A DNA stretch of 7,642 bases from Solobacterium sp. (GTDB taxonomy: Bacteria > Bacillota_I > Bacilli_A > Erysipelotrichales > Erysipelotrichaceae): assembly GCA_016291725.1 (NCBI GenBank), contig JAEEYJ010000005.1, positions 1-7,642 on the forward strand, in the 5' to 3' direction. A program made the position numbers and the translations under genes. The notes beneath the pieces are model-generated. The model was not told the origin of the DNA, ran no database searches, and worked only from the letters and a program-made list of their open reading frames with translations. Of the stretch, positions 1 to 5,512 are shown in pieces. How positions within the stretch are numbered: the stretch's first letter is position 1; each line of letters starts with the position of its first letter.

Positions 1-161
1 GGGAAGTCCGTGATGTCATCGATGTCGGTGCCACACTGGACGAGAGGATCTCCGATGGATTCTATATGGCAAGATGCCTGAAGCTCATCCAGCACATTCT
101 CTCCCATCCGGAGCTTCTGGACCGGCCGCTGAGCGAACCGAGCAATTTCGACTATAAGTAA
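1..161 (+). CDS. C-terminal end of a 2-oxoacid dehydrogenase acyltransferase (E2/CAT-fold)-like protein, partial
   Basis: Only the last 52 codons are present (frame starts at base 3, stop TAA 159-161). The residues read EVRDVIDVGATLDERISDGF, then YMARCLKLIQHILSHPELLD and RPLSEPSNFDYK. This resembles the end of the catalytic domain of dihydrolipoamide acyltransferases (PF00198, chloramphenicol acetyltransferase fold), where the motif DHRxxDG is followed by an amphipathic helix and a 'HPE.L' tail. Here the motif is DERISDG, so the catalytic His position is Glu. Short stand-alone E2-like proteins with such a motif occur in Firmicutes, from memory of the family. With the N-terminal part outside the window, I cannot tell whether lipoyl domains or the rest of a dehydrogenase complex are present. 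The gene ends 10 bases before a strong terminator. The family call is an inference from a short stretch. Confidence 0.6.
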   Translation, partial: EVRDVIDVGATLDERISDGFYMARCLKLIQHILSHPELLDRPLSEPSNFDYK

Positions 162-170
162 TGTGTACGT

Positions 171-199
171 AAAAAAGCAGACGGCCAGTCTGCTTTTTT
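171..199. terminator. Bidirectional intrinsic terminator between convergent genes
   Basis: AAAAAAGCAGAC (171-182) and GTCTGCTTTTTT (188-199) form a perfect 12-bp stem around a 5-base loop. The A-tract on one side and T-tract on the other give a U-tract in both directions. It lies between the stop of the plus-strand gene (161) and the stop of the minus-strand DUF169 gene (207), so it can end both transcripts. Confidence 0.9.
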
Positions 200-206
200 C
201 TGTTTT

Positions 207-1004
207 TTATTCCTTATCTGTGTCCAGACCCCACTCCTGGAAGAGGAAGTTATAGAACGCCGGACGCTGGAAGTCTTCCTTGACAATGGGATTGAAGTTG
301 CCTCTTGCACCGAGGTCAAGCCAGTACTGAACCCCTTTGTAGAACTCTTCATCCCGCTGCCGGGGAATGGTAAGGATGATATCATCCTCAGGCGTCAGAG
401 CCCGGGCCAGCTCACCCGGATCCGGCAGTGTGACACGGTAGTTGCCGTCCTGCAGCGGCGGAATGATGGAGAAGATGCAGGAATCCAGCGGTGTCATGAT
501 GTTCTCTGTAGGTACACCGGTCTGCGACTTGATGGCCAGCATGGCTTTCAGCAGCTGATGGTTCTTGCAGTAGACCAGTGTGATATCCGGCACGAATCCT
601 GCCTTGTCAAGCGGTGCCATAAGCAGTCCCCTGTACTTGTTCATCGGCAGGCGCGGGAGATTCTCCAGGAATGCTTCCCCCTTCTCACGGTCGGTGATTT
701 CGATCCTTTCCGCGACAGAGTTGAAGCCGGGCGTACCGCGCTCCCAGGGAACCATGCCGAAGCTGATCAACGGGCTCCAGCACCAATGATCTTCCTTGCG
801 CATATAGATGGTCCTGTCTTCCCTGCGGGCAAGCGCCAGTGCCTGGCAAAGCCCCAGATGGTGGCCTGTGTGCTCCTTCGGCCGCATTGCGTCAGCGGGG
901 ACAATGGACTCATCCTCCTCCACCAGCTTTACAGCCACCGCAGGATAGCGAAGATGCATATACTCATACAATAGTTCCTGTTTCGCCTTGTTTGTTTCCG
1001 GCAT
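207..1004 (-). CDS. DUF169 family protein (COG2043-like), function unknown
   Basis: A 265-residue soluble protein with no signal peptide or membrane segment. It looks like the DUF169 family (PF02596): an N-terminal 'LRYPAVAVKL' (18-27), 'LCQALALARREDRTIYM' (52-68), 'CWSPLISFG' (75-83) and a 'PLDSCIFSI' stretch near 172-180. It has only four cysteines (53, 75, 146, 176). From memory, the ones in the CQ, CW and DSC contexts sit in conserved parts of the family, so a metal or redox role is possible but unproven. No biochemical function is established that I can name. An ATG five codons upstream (1019) is in frame, but its first codons are themselves the Shine-Dalgarno sequence GGAGGA for the ATG at 1004, seven bases away, so 1004 is preferred. 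The gene lies 48 bases downstream of the WYL regulator on the same strand and may be co-transcribed with it or read from its own weak promoter. Confidence 0.85.
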   Translation of the reverse strand: MPETNKAKQELLYEYMHLRYPAVAVKLVEEDESIVPADAMRPKEHTGHHLGLCQALALARREDRTIYMRKEDHWCWSPLISFGMVPWERGTPGFNSVAERIEITDREKGEAFLENLPRLPMNKYRGLLMAPLDKAGFVPDITLVYCKNHQLLKAMLAIKSQTGVPTENIMTPLDSCIFSIIPPLQDGNYRVTLPDPGELARALTPEDDIILTIPRQRDEEFYKGVQYWLDLGARGNFNPIVKEDFQRPAFYNFLFQEWGLDTDKE

Positions 1005-1011
1005 GATCTTT

Positions 1012-1017
1012 TCCTCC
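1012..1017 (-). promoter_or_regulatory. Shine-Dalgarno GGAGGA that sets the DUF169 start at 1004
   Basis: On the minus strand GGAGGA is followed by 7 bases (AAAGATC) and then ATG at 1004. The upstream in-frame ATG at 1019 immediately precedes this motif and has no purine-rich stretch at the right distance before it. Confidence 0.8.
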
Positions 1018-1028
1018 ATTCGCTCGGT

Positions 1029-1037
1029 ATTATTGCA
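1029..1037 (-). promoter_or_regulatory. Possible extended -10 promoter element for the DUF169 gene
   Basis: The minus strand reads TGCAATAAT, one mismatch from the extended -10 consensus TGnTATAAT. It sits 25 bases upstream of the preferred start codon and just downstream of the dyad at 1038-1054. No recognisable -35 is present, which is tolerated with extended -10 elements. Its form resembles the TGCTATAAT in front of the WYL gene. Weak evidence on its own. Confidence 0.35.
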
Positions 1038-1054
1038 AGAACCGGTCCGGTTCT
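1038..1054. repeat. Perfect inverted repeat between the WYL and DUF169 genes
   Basis: AGAACCGGTCCGGTTCT: 7-bp arms AGAACCG/CGGTTCT around GTC. It overlaps the TAG stop of the WYL gene (1053-1055) and abuts the possible DUF169 -10 element. On the minus strand no U-tract follows, so it is a poor intrinsic terminator. It could be an operator, an mRNA-stabilising hairpin or a partial attenuator between the two genes. Confidence 0.5.
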
Positions 1055-2018
1055 ATCTGTATTGTTCCAGCGCTTCTTCCAGACGTTCCTTCATCCTGGC
1101 TCTGAGGCTTTCCGGCTCCAGAATCTCCATAAAGTCCATGTTCTGCTGTCCGAGGAACAGCAGTCCCTGCTCCGTAGACTGCACCCAGGCCAGGAAGTGA
1201 TCTTCATCCTCTTCCATGATGCGTACATCCGTGCCGAAGCGGTCGATGATCAGATCCAGACGGTTCTTCCGGCACCTGAGCAGTGCTGTGATTGTGTCCC
1301 CTGAAAACATGAACAGCTTGTCCTTGGCATACTCGTAGGGTTCCTTCTCCTTGTTCAGTTTTCTGGCCTTGTCCGCAAGAATACGCACATTGCTCATACG
1401 GTCCAGACGGTAGTGAATGAAGCCGGGATGGTGCGCGCTGGTCGTGACGAGATACGGCCTTGCGTCATCGTAGACAATGCAGCGGGGCTCTACGATGTAC
1501 AGTTTCTCCCTGCGCGGCTTCAGTTCCTTCTTCATGTTGTACTCAAGATACACGAAAGCAATCTGCCTGCCGTCGCTGATGGCCCGGGAGCACAGTGAAA
1601 TACTGCGGAGAAGTTCCTTGTTGCGGCGCTTGCGGGGATTGGAGCGGTACACCTTTTCCTTGTAGCTTCTCTGCTGGTAAGTGCTCAGTTCATTCAGAAG
1701 CTTCCCGATGAGCCGGTCACTCTCTGCGCCGGAGATGAAGTGGTTTGCATGGATGGCATTGGCCATCATGAGCACTTCCGCTTCTTCAAAGCGGCGTCCG
1801 GCCAGGTAGTAGCCCCTTCCTTCGGACTGGTAGTCACTGATCTCGTAGCCGTAGTCCCTCAGCATCTCGATATTGGCGTAGACCGTGCGCCGGTCCAGAC
1901 GCAGTCCGCTGGTGGATTCCACCAGATCGATAATATCGCCGGTGGAGAGGAAGTGGTTTTCATCACTGTACTTCCGGAAGATGTCCAGAATCAGCAGAAT
2001 GCTCTCTTTCTTGTTCAT
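1053..2018 (-). CDS. WYL-domain transcriptional regulator (YafY/DeoR-like winged helix)
   Basis: A 321-residue cytoplasmic DNA-binding protein. Residues 1-70 form a winged helix-turn-helix: 'STGDIIDLVE' is followed by the recognition-helix stretch 'LDRRTVYANIEMLRDYGYEI', as in YafY-type regulators. Residues about 140-210 match the WYL domain (PF13280): 'IAFVYLEYN', 'LYIVEPRCIVYDDARPYLVT', 'HYRLDRMSNVRIL'. The signature W-Y-L is R-P-Y-L here. Residues about 240-320 look like the C-terminal WCX extension. WYL domains bind ligands, including nucleic acids in some characterised members; the ligand here cannot be predicted. Such regulators often act on their own or adjacent genes, so the DUF169 gene 48 bases downstream is the most likely partner (inference). 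An extended -10 promoter lies just upstream, and the preceding purine-permease transcript is terminated before it. Confidence 0.9.
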   Translation of the reverse strand: MNKKESILLILDIFRKYSDENHFLSTGDIIDLVESTSGLRLDRRTVYANIEMLRDYGYEISDYQSEGRGYYLAGRRFEEAEVLMMANAIHANHFISGAESDRLIGKLLNELSTYQQRSYKEKVYRSNPRKRRNKELLRSISLCSRAISDGRQIAFVYLEYNMKKELKPRREKLYIVEPRCIVYDDARPYLVTTSAHHPGFIHYRLDRMSNVRILADKARKLNKEKEPYEYAKDKLFMFSGDTITALLRCRKNRLDLIIDRFGTDVRIMEEDEDHFLAWVQSTEQGLLFLGQQNMDFMEILEPESLRARMKERLEEALEQYR

Positions 2019-2033
2019 AGTATCACCGGCTTC

Positions 2034-2042
2034 ATTATAGCA
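2034..2042 (-). promoter_or_regulatory. Extended -10 promoter (TGCTATAAT) of the WYL regulator gene
   Basis: The minus strand carries TGCTATAAT, a perfect TGn extension plus a perfect TATAAT hexamer, 15 bases before the ATG at 2018. There is no good -35. Initiation about 7 bases downstream would start the mRNA near 2026-2027, leaving a leader of only about 8-9 bases (GGTGATACT). Confidence 0.6.
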
Positions 2043-2078
2043 GTGCAGGGCGCCTGAGCACAGGAGAAACGCAAGGGA

Positions 2079-2098
2079 TCAGTACATATTTCAGTACA
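2079..2098. repeat. Tandem direct repeat TCAGTACA upstream of the WYL promoter
   Basis: TCAGTACA occurs at 2079-2086 and again at 2091-2098, 12 bases start to start, about one helical turn. It lies between the permease terminator and the WYL promoter, with the nearer copy about 40 bases upstream of the -10. This could be an activator or repressor site; nothing else supports it. Confidence 0.35.
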
Positions 2099-2113
2099 AA
2101 TGCGCACCGGCGC

Positions 2114-2146
2114 AAAGAAAAACCGCCCGGTGTGCACCGGACGGTT
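2114..2146 (-). terminator. Intrinsic terminator of the purine permease gene
   Basis: On the minus strand AACCGTCCGG (2146-2137) pairs with CCGGGCGGTT (2130-2121), with one G-U pair and a 6-base loop TGCACA. It is followed by a run reading TTTTTCTTT, partly the end of the stem. It begins 12 bases after the permease stop codon. Confidence 0.85.
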
Positions 2147-2157
2147 CAGACAGTCTA

Positions 2158-3525
2158 CTAGATCAGGATATACTTCAGCAGGAACAGTACAGACAGGACA
2201 TACATCAGCGGAGAGACTTCCTTTGCCTTACCGCCGAGGATCTTCAGCAGTGCATAGCTGATGAATCCGAACGCAATGCCCTCAGAGATGCTGTACGCAA
2301 AGCCCATCATGGTCAGTGTTACAAAGCTGGGCAGTGCTTCCGTGAGGTTCTGCCAGTCAATGTCCTTGACCTGCTGCATCATCAGGAAACCGACGATGAT
2401 CAGAGCCGGAGCCGTCGCGAAGCTCGGAATTGTCAGGAACAGCGGTGCCAGGAACAGACTGACGACAAACAGTCCGCCGACGGTGCAGGTAGTCAGACCC
2501 GTGCGTCCGCCTTCCGCAATGCCGGAAGAGGATTCCACGAAGGTTGTAATGGTGGATGTACCGAGGCAGGCACCGATGGTAGTACCGATGGCATCCGCCA
2601 TCAGAACGCCTCTGATACCCGGCAGATGTCCCTTCTCATCCAGCATGTTGGCCTTGGACGCACAGCCGATGACCGTGCCCAGGGTATCGAAGATATCTAC
2701 AAACAGGAAGGCAAAGACCATCAGAGCGAAATCGCCGAAATGCTCTGTCACAAAAGCGAAATCGAACTTGAAGAATGTCGGAGCCAGGGATGCCGGCGCA
2801 GAAACGATTGCCGAAGGAATGACGGAATAGAATCCTGCTTCCGGAACCGGTACATACAGTCCGGCGAATTCACAGATTATGCCCAGTACCCAGGTAATGA
2901 CAATGCCCCACAGCATGTAGCCCTTGACACCGCGGATCAGCAGCCAGGCTGTGATCACTGTACCGATCAGCGCGAGCAGTACCGTAATTCCCTCTGTTAC
3001 GAATGTACCGTTCTTCAGCGCTGCGGAGAAGGAGTACAGTGTGACCAGCGTAGAGCCGTCAACGATGACATGTGCATTCTGCAGTCCAATGAAAGTGATG
3101 AAGAAGCCGATACCGACGGAAACCGCTGTCTTCAGGGTCAGCGGAATCGCGTTGAAGATCGTCTCACGGATATTGGTCAGGCTCATGAAGATGAAGATCA
3201 GGCCTTCCAGCAGGACCGCCGTCAGCGCTGCCTGCCAGTGATAGCCCATCGATCCGCAGATGGTGTAGGCAAAGTACGCGTTCAGGCCCAGACCGGCGGA
3301 AAGAGCGAACGGTTTGTTGGCCAGCGCTGCCATAGCGAAACAGGCAATCGCGGATGCGATGGCTGTTGCGGAGAGAATCGCACCGCGGTCCATGCCGGAA
3401 GCACCCAGAATATTCGGGTTGACCGCCAGAATGTAGACCATGGTCATGAAGGTCGTAATGCCGGCCATGATTTCTGTCTTAGCGTTGGTGCCGTTCTCAC
3501 GAAGCTTGAATAGTTTTTCGAACAT
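2158..3525 (-). CDS. NCS2 (AzgA/PbuG-type) guanine/hypoxanthine permease
   Basis: A 455-residue integral membrane protein, the usual size for the AzgA/PbuG/PbuO branch of NCS2 nucleobase transporters (COG2252, Xan_ur_permease superfamily), which import purine bases by proton symport. Visible signatures: 'TEIMAGITTFMTMVYILAVN' (17-36), 'SAGLGLNAYFAYTICG' (76-91), 'LFVDIFDTLGTVIGCASKAN' (274-293) and 'MADAIGTTIGACLGTSTITT' (309-328), followed by 'VESSSGIAEGGRTGLT'. Hydrophobic segments run through most of the rest. The frame stays open to an ATG at 3675, but that extension passes through the riboswitch and terminator. The ATG at 3525 starts the family-typical 'MFEKLFKLRENGTNAKTEIMAG' region and is preceded by AAGGGGGAACT, so it is used here. 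The guanine-class riboswitch upstream argues for guanine/hypoxanthine rather than adenine as substrate (pbuG-like). The exact base is inferred. Confidence 0.93.
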   Translation of the reverse strand: MFEKLFKLRENGTNAKTEIMAGITTFMTMVYILAVNPNILGASGMDRGAILSATAIASAIACFAMAALANKPFALSAGLGLNAYFAYTICGSMGYHWQAALTAVLLEGLIFIFMSLTNIRETIFNAIPLTLKTAVSVGIGFFITFIGLQNAHVIVDGSTLVTLYSFSAALKNGTFVTEGITVLLALIGTVITAWLLIRGVKGYMLWGIVITWVLGIICEFAGLYVPVPEAGFYSVIPSAIVSAPASLAPTFFKFDFAFVTEHFGDFALMVFAFLFVDIFDTLGTVIGCASKANMLDEKGHLPGIRGVLMADAIGTTIGACLGTSTITTFVESSSGIAEGGRTGLTTCTVGGLFVVSLFLAPLFLTIPSFATAPALIIVGFLMMQQVKDIDWQNLTEALPSFVTLTMMGFAYSISEGIAFGFISYALLKILGGKAKEVSPLMYVLSVLFLLKYILI

Positions 3526-3556
3526 AGTTCCCCCTTTTTGTCCACCGCATACCGTA

Positions 3557-3586
3557 AAATATAAAAACTTCTGCCTATGACAGAAG
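3557..3586 (-). terminator. Expression-platform terminator of the purine riboswitch
   Basis: On the minus strand CTTCTGTC (3586-3579) pairs with GGCAGAAG (3575-3568) across the loop ATA (8 bp, one G-U pair), followed by TTTTTATATTTT. The 5' arm can instead pair with GGCAGAG (3602-3596), which overlaps the 3' strand of aptamer stem P1. This gives the usual mutually exclusive antiterminator. Confidence 0.88.
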
Positions 3587-3592
3587 GTGAAT

Positions 3593-3670
3593 ACACTCTG
3601 CCGTAGTCCCGCAGTTCCGGCCGCGGGGTAGAAACGCTGCCGCCGATCCGGCAGCTTATACGATATGTGT
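3593..3670 (-). promoter_or_regulatory. Purine (guanine-class) riboswitch aptamer controlling the NCS2 permease
   Basis: The minus-strand RNA has the purine riboswitch layout. P1 is TCGTA/TACGG (3663-3659 with 3605-3601), J1/2 is TAA, and P2 is GCTGCCG/CGGCAGC with loop GATCGG. The invariant J2/3 GTTTCTACC lies at 3635-3627. P3 is CCCGCGG/CTGCGGG with loop CCGGAA, and J3/1 is ACT. The specificity nucleotide equivalent to position 74 of the B. subtilis xpt aptamer is C (base 3606), as in guanine/hypoxanthine sensors; adenine sensors have U. GG in L2 can kiss CC in L3. Both loops are one base shorter than in xpt, and P1 has only five contiguous pairs before an internal loop and a 4-bp outer helix. 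Ligand binding should stabilise P1, free the terminator 5' arm and stop transcription, so the permease is made when purines are scarce. Confidence 0.92.
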
Positions 3671-3679
3671 GACACTCTG

Positions 3680-3709
3680 ATTATAGTACCTGATAAAGGA
3701 AACGGACAG
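3680..3709 (-). promoter_or_regulatory. Promoter of the riboswitch/purine permease transcript
   Basis: A perfect TATAAT (3685-3680, minus strand) lies about 10 bases before the outer P1 strand. The best -35 at a workable distance is CTGTCC (3709-3704, 18-base spacer, 3/6 matches). Initiation near 3673-3670 would put the aptamer at the very 5' end of the RNA, as expected. Confidence 0.6.
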
Positions 3710-3750
3710 GCAAAAACAAAGATAAAGCGCTTTCATAGAATAATTGCATG

Positions 3751-3778
3751 AAAAAGGCAGACATTTCTGTCTGCCTTT
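3751..3778 (-). terminator. Intrinsic terminator of the M14 carboxypeptidase gene
   Basis: Minus strand: AAGGCAGACA, loop GAAA, TGTCTGCCTT and a run of T. The stem is 10 bp and perfect (3777-3768 with 3763-3754), starting a few bases after the stop codon at 3785. It isolates the peptidase transcript from the purine permease unit. Confidence 0.92.
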
Positions 3779-3784
3779 GTTCTG

Positions 3785-5467
3785 CTACAGGGTGATTTCC
3801 GCTTCTGCTGTCCCTGCTTTCTCCTGGGTGCAGATGACATGGATTGTTTCCCCGGGCGCTGCTTTGATGAGCCACGTGAGCTTCTTCTTTGCCGGCGCGC
3901 TCATGGTTGTGGTCAGGTTGCCGTAGGCATACGGTCCGGTAACTGTCCTTGAATAGCCGGACAGATCACCGATCTCGGTCTCCTGCTTGCCGGAGAGGAT
4001 CTGACCGCCCTTGATGACGGCTTTGACCGGTTTGTTCACCTTCAGTTTGATGGCTTCATCCGTCAGATTGGTAGGCAGGTATCCCCGGTTGCCGACAATC
4101 AGTGCAACTTCATGGATGCCCGGTTCCTTCTCTGCCGCTGTAAAGGATTCTATGCAGAGACGAGGCATCGCTTTGGCGAAGCGTACGTTGAACTTTGTAT
4201 CGTGCTCGCACTCTTCCCTGAGCATGTTCTCCGGAGGATTCTGCTGGGTACGTTTGTAGTTGAAGCCGCCCAGTTCCACGGGGCCGAAATACGGGTGGTC
4301 ATACGGTGTCCAATCGCTGTAGTACTGGGGCGCGTTCTCCTTGACCCACTTCATGACCGCATTGAAGCGCTCCAGTGCCTTCTTGTCTTCATCCGTACGC
4401 CGGACTCCCCACTCAATGGGTACGCCTGCTTTCGTGGAAATATCCCAGAATTCCATGGTATAAGCCGGAATGCCCAGGTTCTGGTAGCACCAGTCATCCA
4501 GTGCACCGGAGTCAAAATTCGCCTGATTGGTCATGAAGGAATCAAAGATGTTCATCGGGGTATAGCCCAGTTCCTGTTTTCCCATCTCCGCAATGGCCTT
4601 GAACACTTTGATATCAGCGGAAGGCGCTGTATCCGCAGCTCTCGTTCCCGGTGGATACAGAATGATTCCGCCGGAGGTATGGCCGATTGCAGCGCCGCCG
4701 ATGTTCGGATGCGCCAGAATGAAGTCCGCGACAGCTTTGGTCTCCGGATTGCTCAGTGGATATACACCGGCACCGGACTGCCGGTATTCGGGGTTCCATC
4801 CCATCGGGAAATTCCGGTTGAAATCCAGACCCCAGGAAGCCTTTTTCTTCTTCAGGTTCTCGTCCCCGTCGTATTCCTCCATGTATCCTTCAGGATAGAG
4901 GTCAAAGAAGGTCCCTTCTGCATCATCCGGAGCCCGCAGTACCATATGACCGGGATTATCCGGATCGATCTTCCAGGCACCGTACGGTGTCGGAATCCGC
5001 ATGGTACGGATCACACCATCGCCGTCCAGATCCTCTTCCTTGATTCCGCCCTTCTCCGGCAGATAGTCCCGGTTGGCGGAACGCAGGGTATACGGTGTAT
5101 GGAGATAGGTTTCCGCACCATCGACCGCAATCCGGGGAATGACGTAGATGGTCATGGTATCGAGCAGTTTTGTGCACGTATCATCGGTACCGTAGTTCGT
5201 CAGCAGCCAGTCCACGGTATGCATGGCGCACATGGACGCAGTCACTTCTCCCGCATGAATGTTGCCGTCCAGATACCATCCGGGCTTGGAGAGACTGTCA
5301 CCGGTCTTTTTGTTCGTCAGAGTGACGGCGTACTGATTGCGCCCTTCCGGTGTCACGCAGTTGGACTCCAGCGTGCAGAGATCCGGATAGTGTTCTGCAA
5401 AGTACGTAAGATTGTGCTTGATTTCTTCGTAATCGTAGTAGTGGTCGAATGCAAACGTTGTTTTCAT
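3785..5467 (-). CDS. M14-family zinc metallocarboxypeptidase, possibly carboxypeptidase B-like (Arg/Lys)
   Basis: A 560-residue protein that removes C-terminal residues from peptides with a catalytic zinc (PF00246). The M14 active-site elements are all visible: zinc ligands H71 and E74 in 'GNIHAGE', third ligand H263 in 'IGHTSGGIILYP', the substrate-carboxylate pair N217-R218 in 'LDFNRNFP', and the general base E339 in 'AYTMEFWD'. Counting back from E339 by the pancreatic spacing, with DW and Y-QGI landmarks aligned, places D324 of 'GALDDWCYQN' at residue 255. Asp at this position confers basic-residue preference in carboxypeptidase B, whereas carboxypeptidase A has Ile. Residues from about 390 to 560 form an extra C-terminal beta-rich region of unknown role. 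There is no signal peptide, so it is probably cytoplasmic and acts on imported peptides. The open frame continues to 5653, but that stretch is T-box leader; ATG 5467 follows AAGGAGG at 6 bases and begins the family-like 'DYEEIKHNL' region. It is the only gene behind the T-box. Family sure; specificity inferred. Confidence 0.93.
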   Translation of the reverse strand: MKTTFAFDHYYDYEEIKHNLTYFAEHYPDLCTLESNCVTPEGRNQYAVTLTNKKTGDSLSKPGWYLDGNIHAGEVTASMCAMHTVDWLLTNYGTDDTCTKLLDTMTIYVIPRIAVDGAETYLHTPYTLRSANRDYLPEKGGIKEEDLDGDGVIRTMRIPTPYGAWKIDPDNPGHMVLRAPDDAEGTFFDLYPEGYMEEYDGDENLKKKKASWGLDFNRNFPMGWNPEYRQSGAGVYPLSNPETKAVADFILAHPNIGGAAIGHTSGGIILYPPGTRAADTAPSADIKVFKAIAEMGKQELGYTPMNIFDSFMTNQANFDSGALDDWCYQNLGIPAYTMEFWDISTKAGVPIEWGVRRTDEDKKALERFNAVMKWVKENAPQYYSDWTPYDHPYFGPVELGGFNYKRTQQNPPENMLREECEHDTKFNVRFAKAMPRLCIESFTAAEKEPGIHEVALIVGNRGYLPTNLTDEAIKLKVNKPVKAVIKGGQILSGKQETEIGDLSGYSRTVTGPYAYGNLTTTMSAPAKKKLTWLIKAAPGETIHVICTQEKAGTAEAEITL

Positions 5468-5473
5468 GGCCTT

Positions 5474-5480
5474 CCTCCTT
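5474..5480 (-). promoter_or_regulatory. Shine-Dalgarno AAGGAGG that sets the peptidase start at 5467
   Basis: AAGGAGG is followed by 6 bases (AAGGCC) and then ATG. It sits directly after the U-tract of the T-box terminator, so the start codon lies just past the attenuation point. This rules out the longer open frame that begins at 5653 inside the leader. Confidence 0.9.
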
Positions 5481-5512
5481 AAACAAAAAGCCGCCTCTGT
5501 TCCAGAGACGAC
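5481..5512 (-). terminator. T-box leader terminator hairpin
   Basis: Minus strand GTCGTCTCTG (5512-5503), loop GAA, CAGAGGCGGC (5499-5490), then TTTTTGTTT. The stem is 10 bp with two G-U pairs. Its 5' arm contains CGTCTCT, the counterpart of the conserved CGTCCCT that pairs with the T-box sequence in the antiterminator. Confidence 0.92.

Noticed and set aside
152..385. Small plus-strand frame starting across the terminator at 171-199
   Set aside because: It runs through a perfect terminator hairpin and antisense to the DUF169 gene, with serine-rich shadow composition and no ribosome-binding site.
2626..3513. Plus-strand open frame (295 codons) opposite the purine permease
   Set aside because: Antisense shadow of a clear transporter. 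The Gln/Asp/Arg-rich composition is typical of the reverse complement of hydrophobic membrane segments.
3597..3670. Possible adenine-class or PRPP-type sensor in front of the permease
   Set aside because: The J2/3 GTTTCTACC and three-way junction are those of the purine family, and the specificity base is C, as in guanine-class aptamers, not U.
4112..5482. Long plus-strand open frame (456 codons) opposite the peptidase gene
   Set aside because: It is antisense to a well-supported M14 gene with all catalytic motifs. Its translation is rich in His, Arg and Cys with no recognisable domain, and it has no ribosome-binding site of note. It arises from codon bias of the opposite strand.
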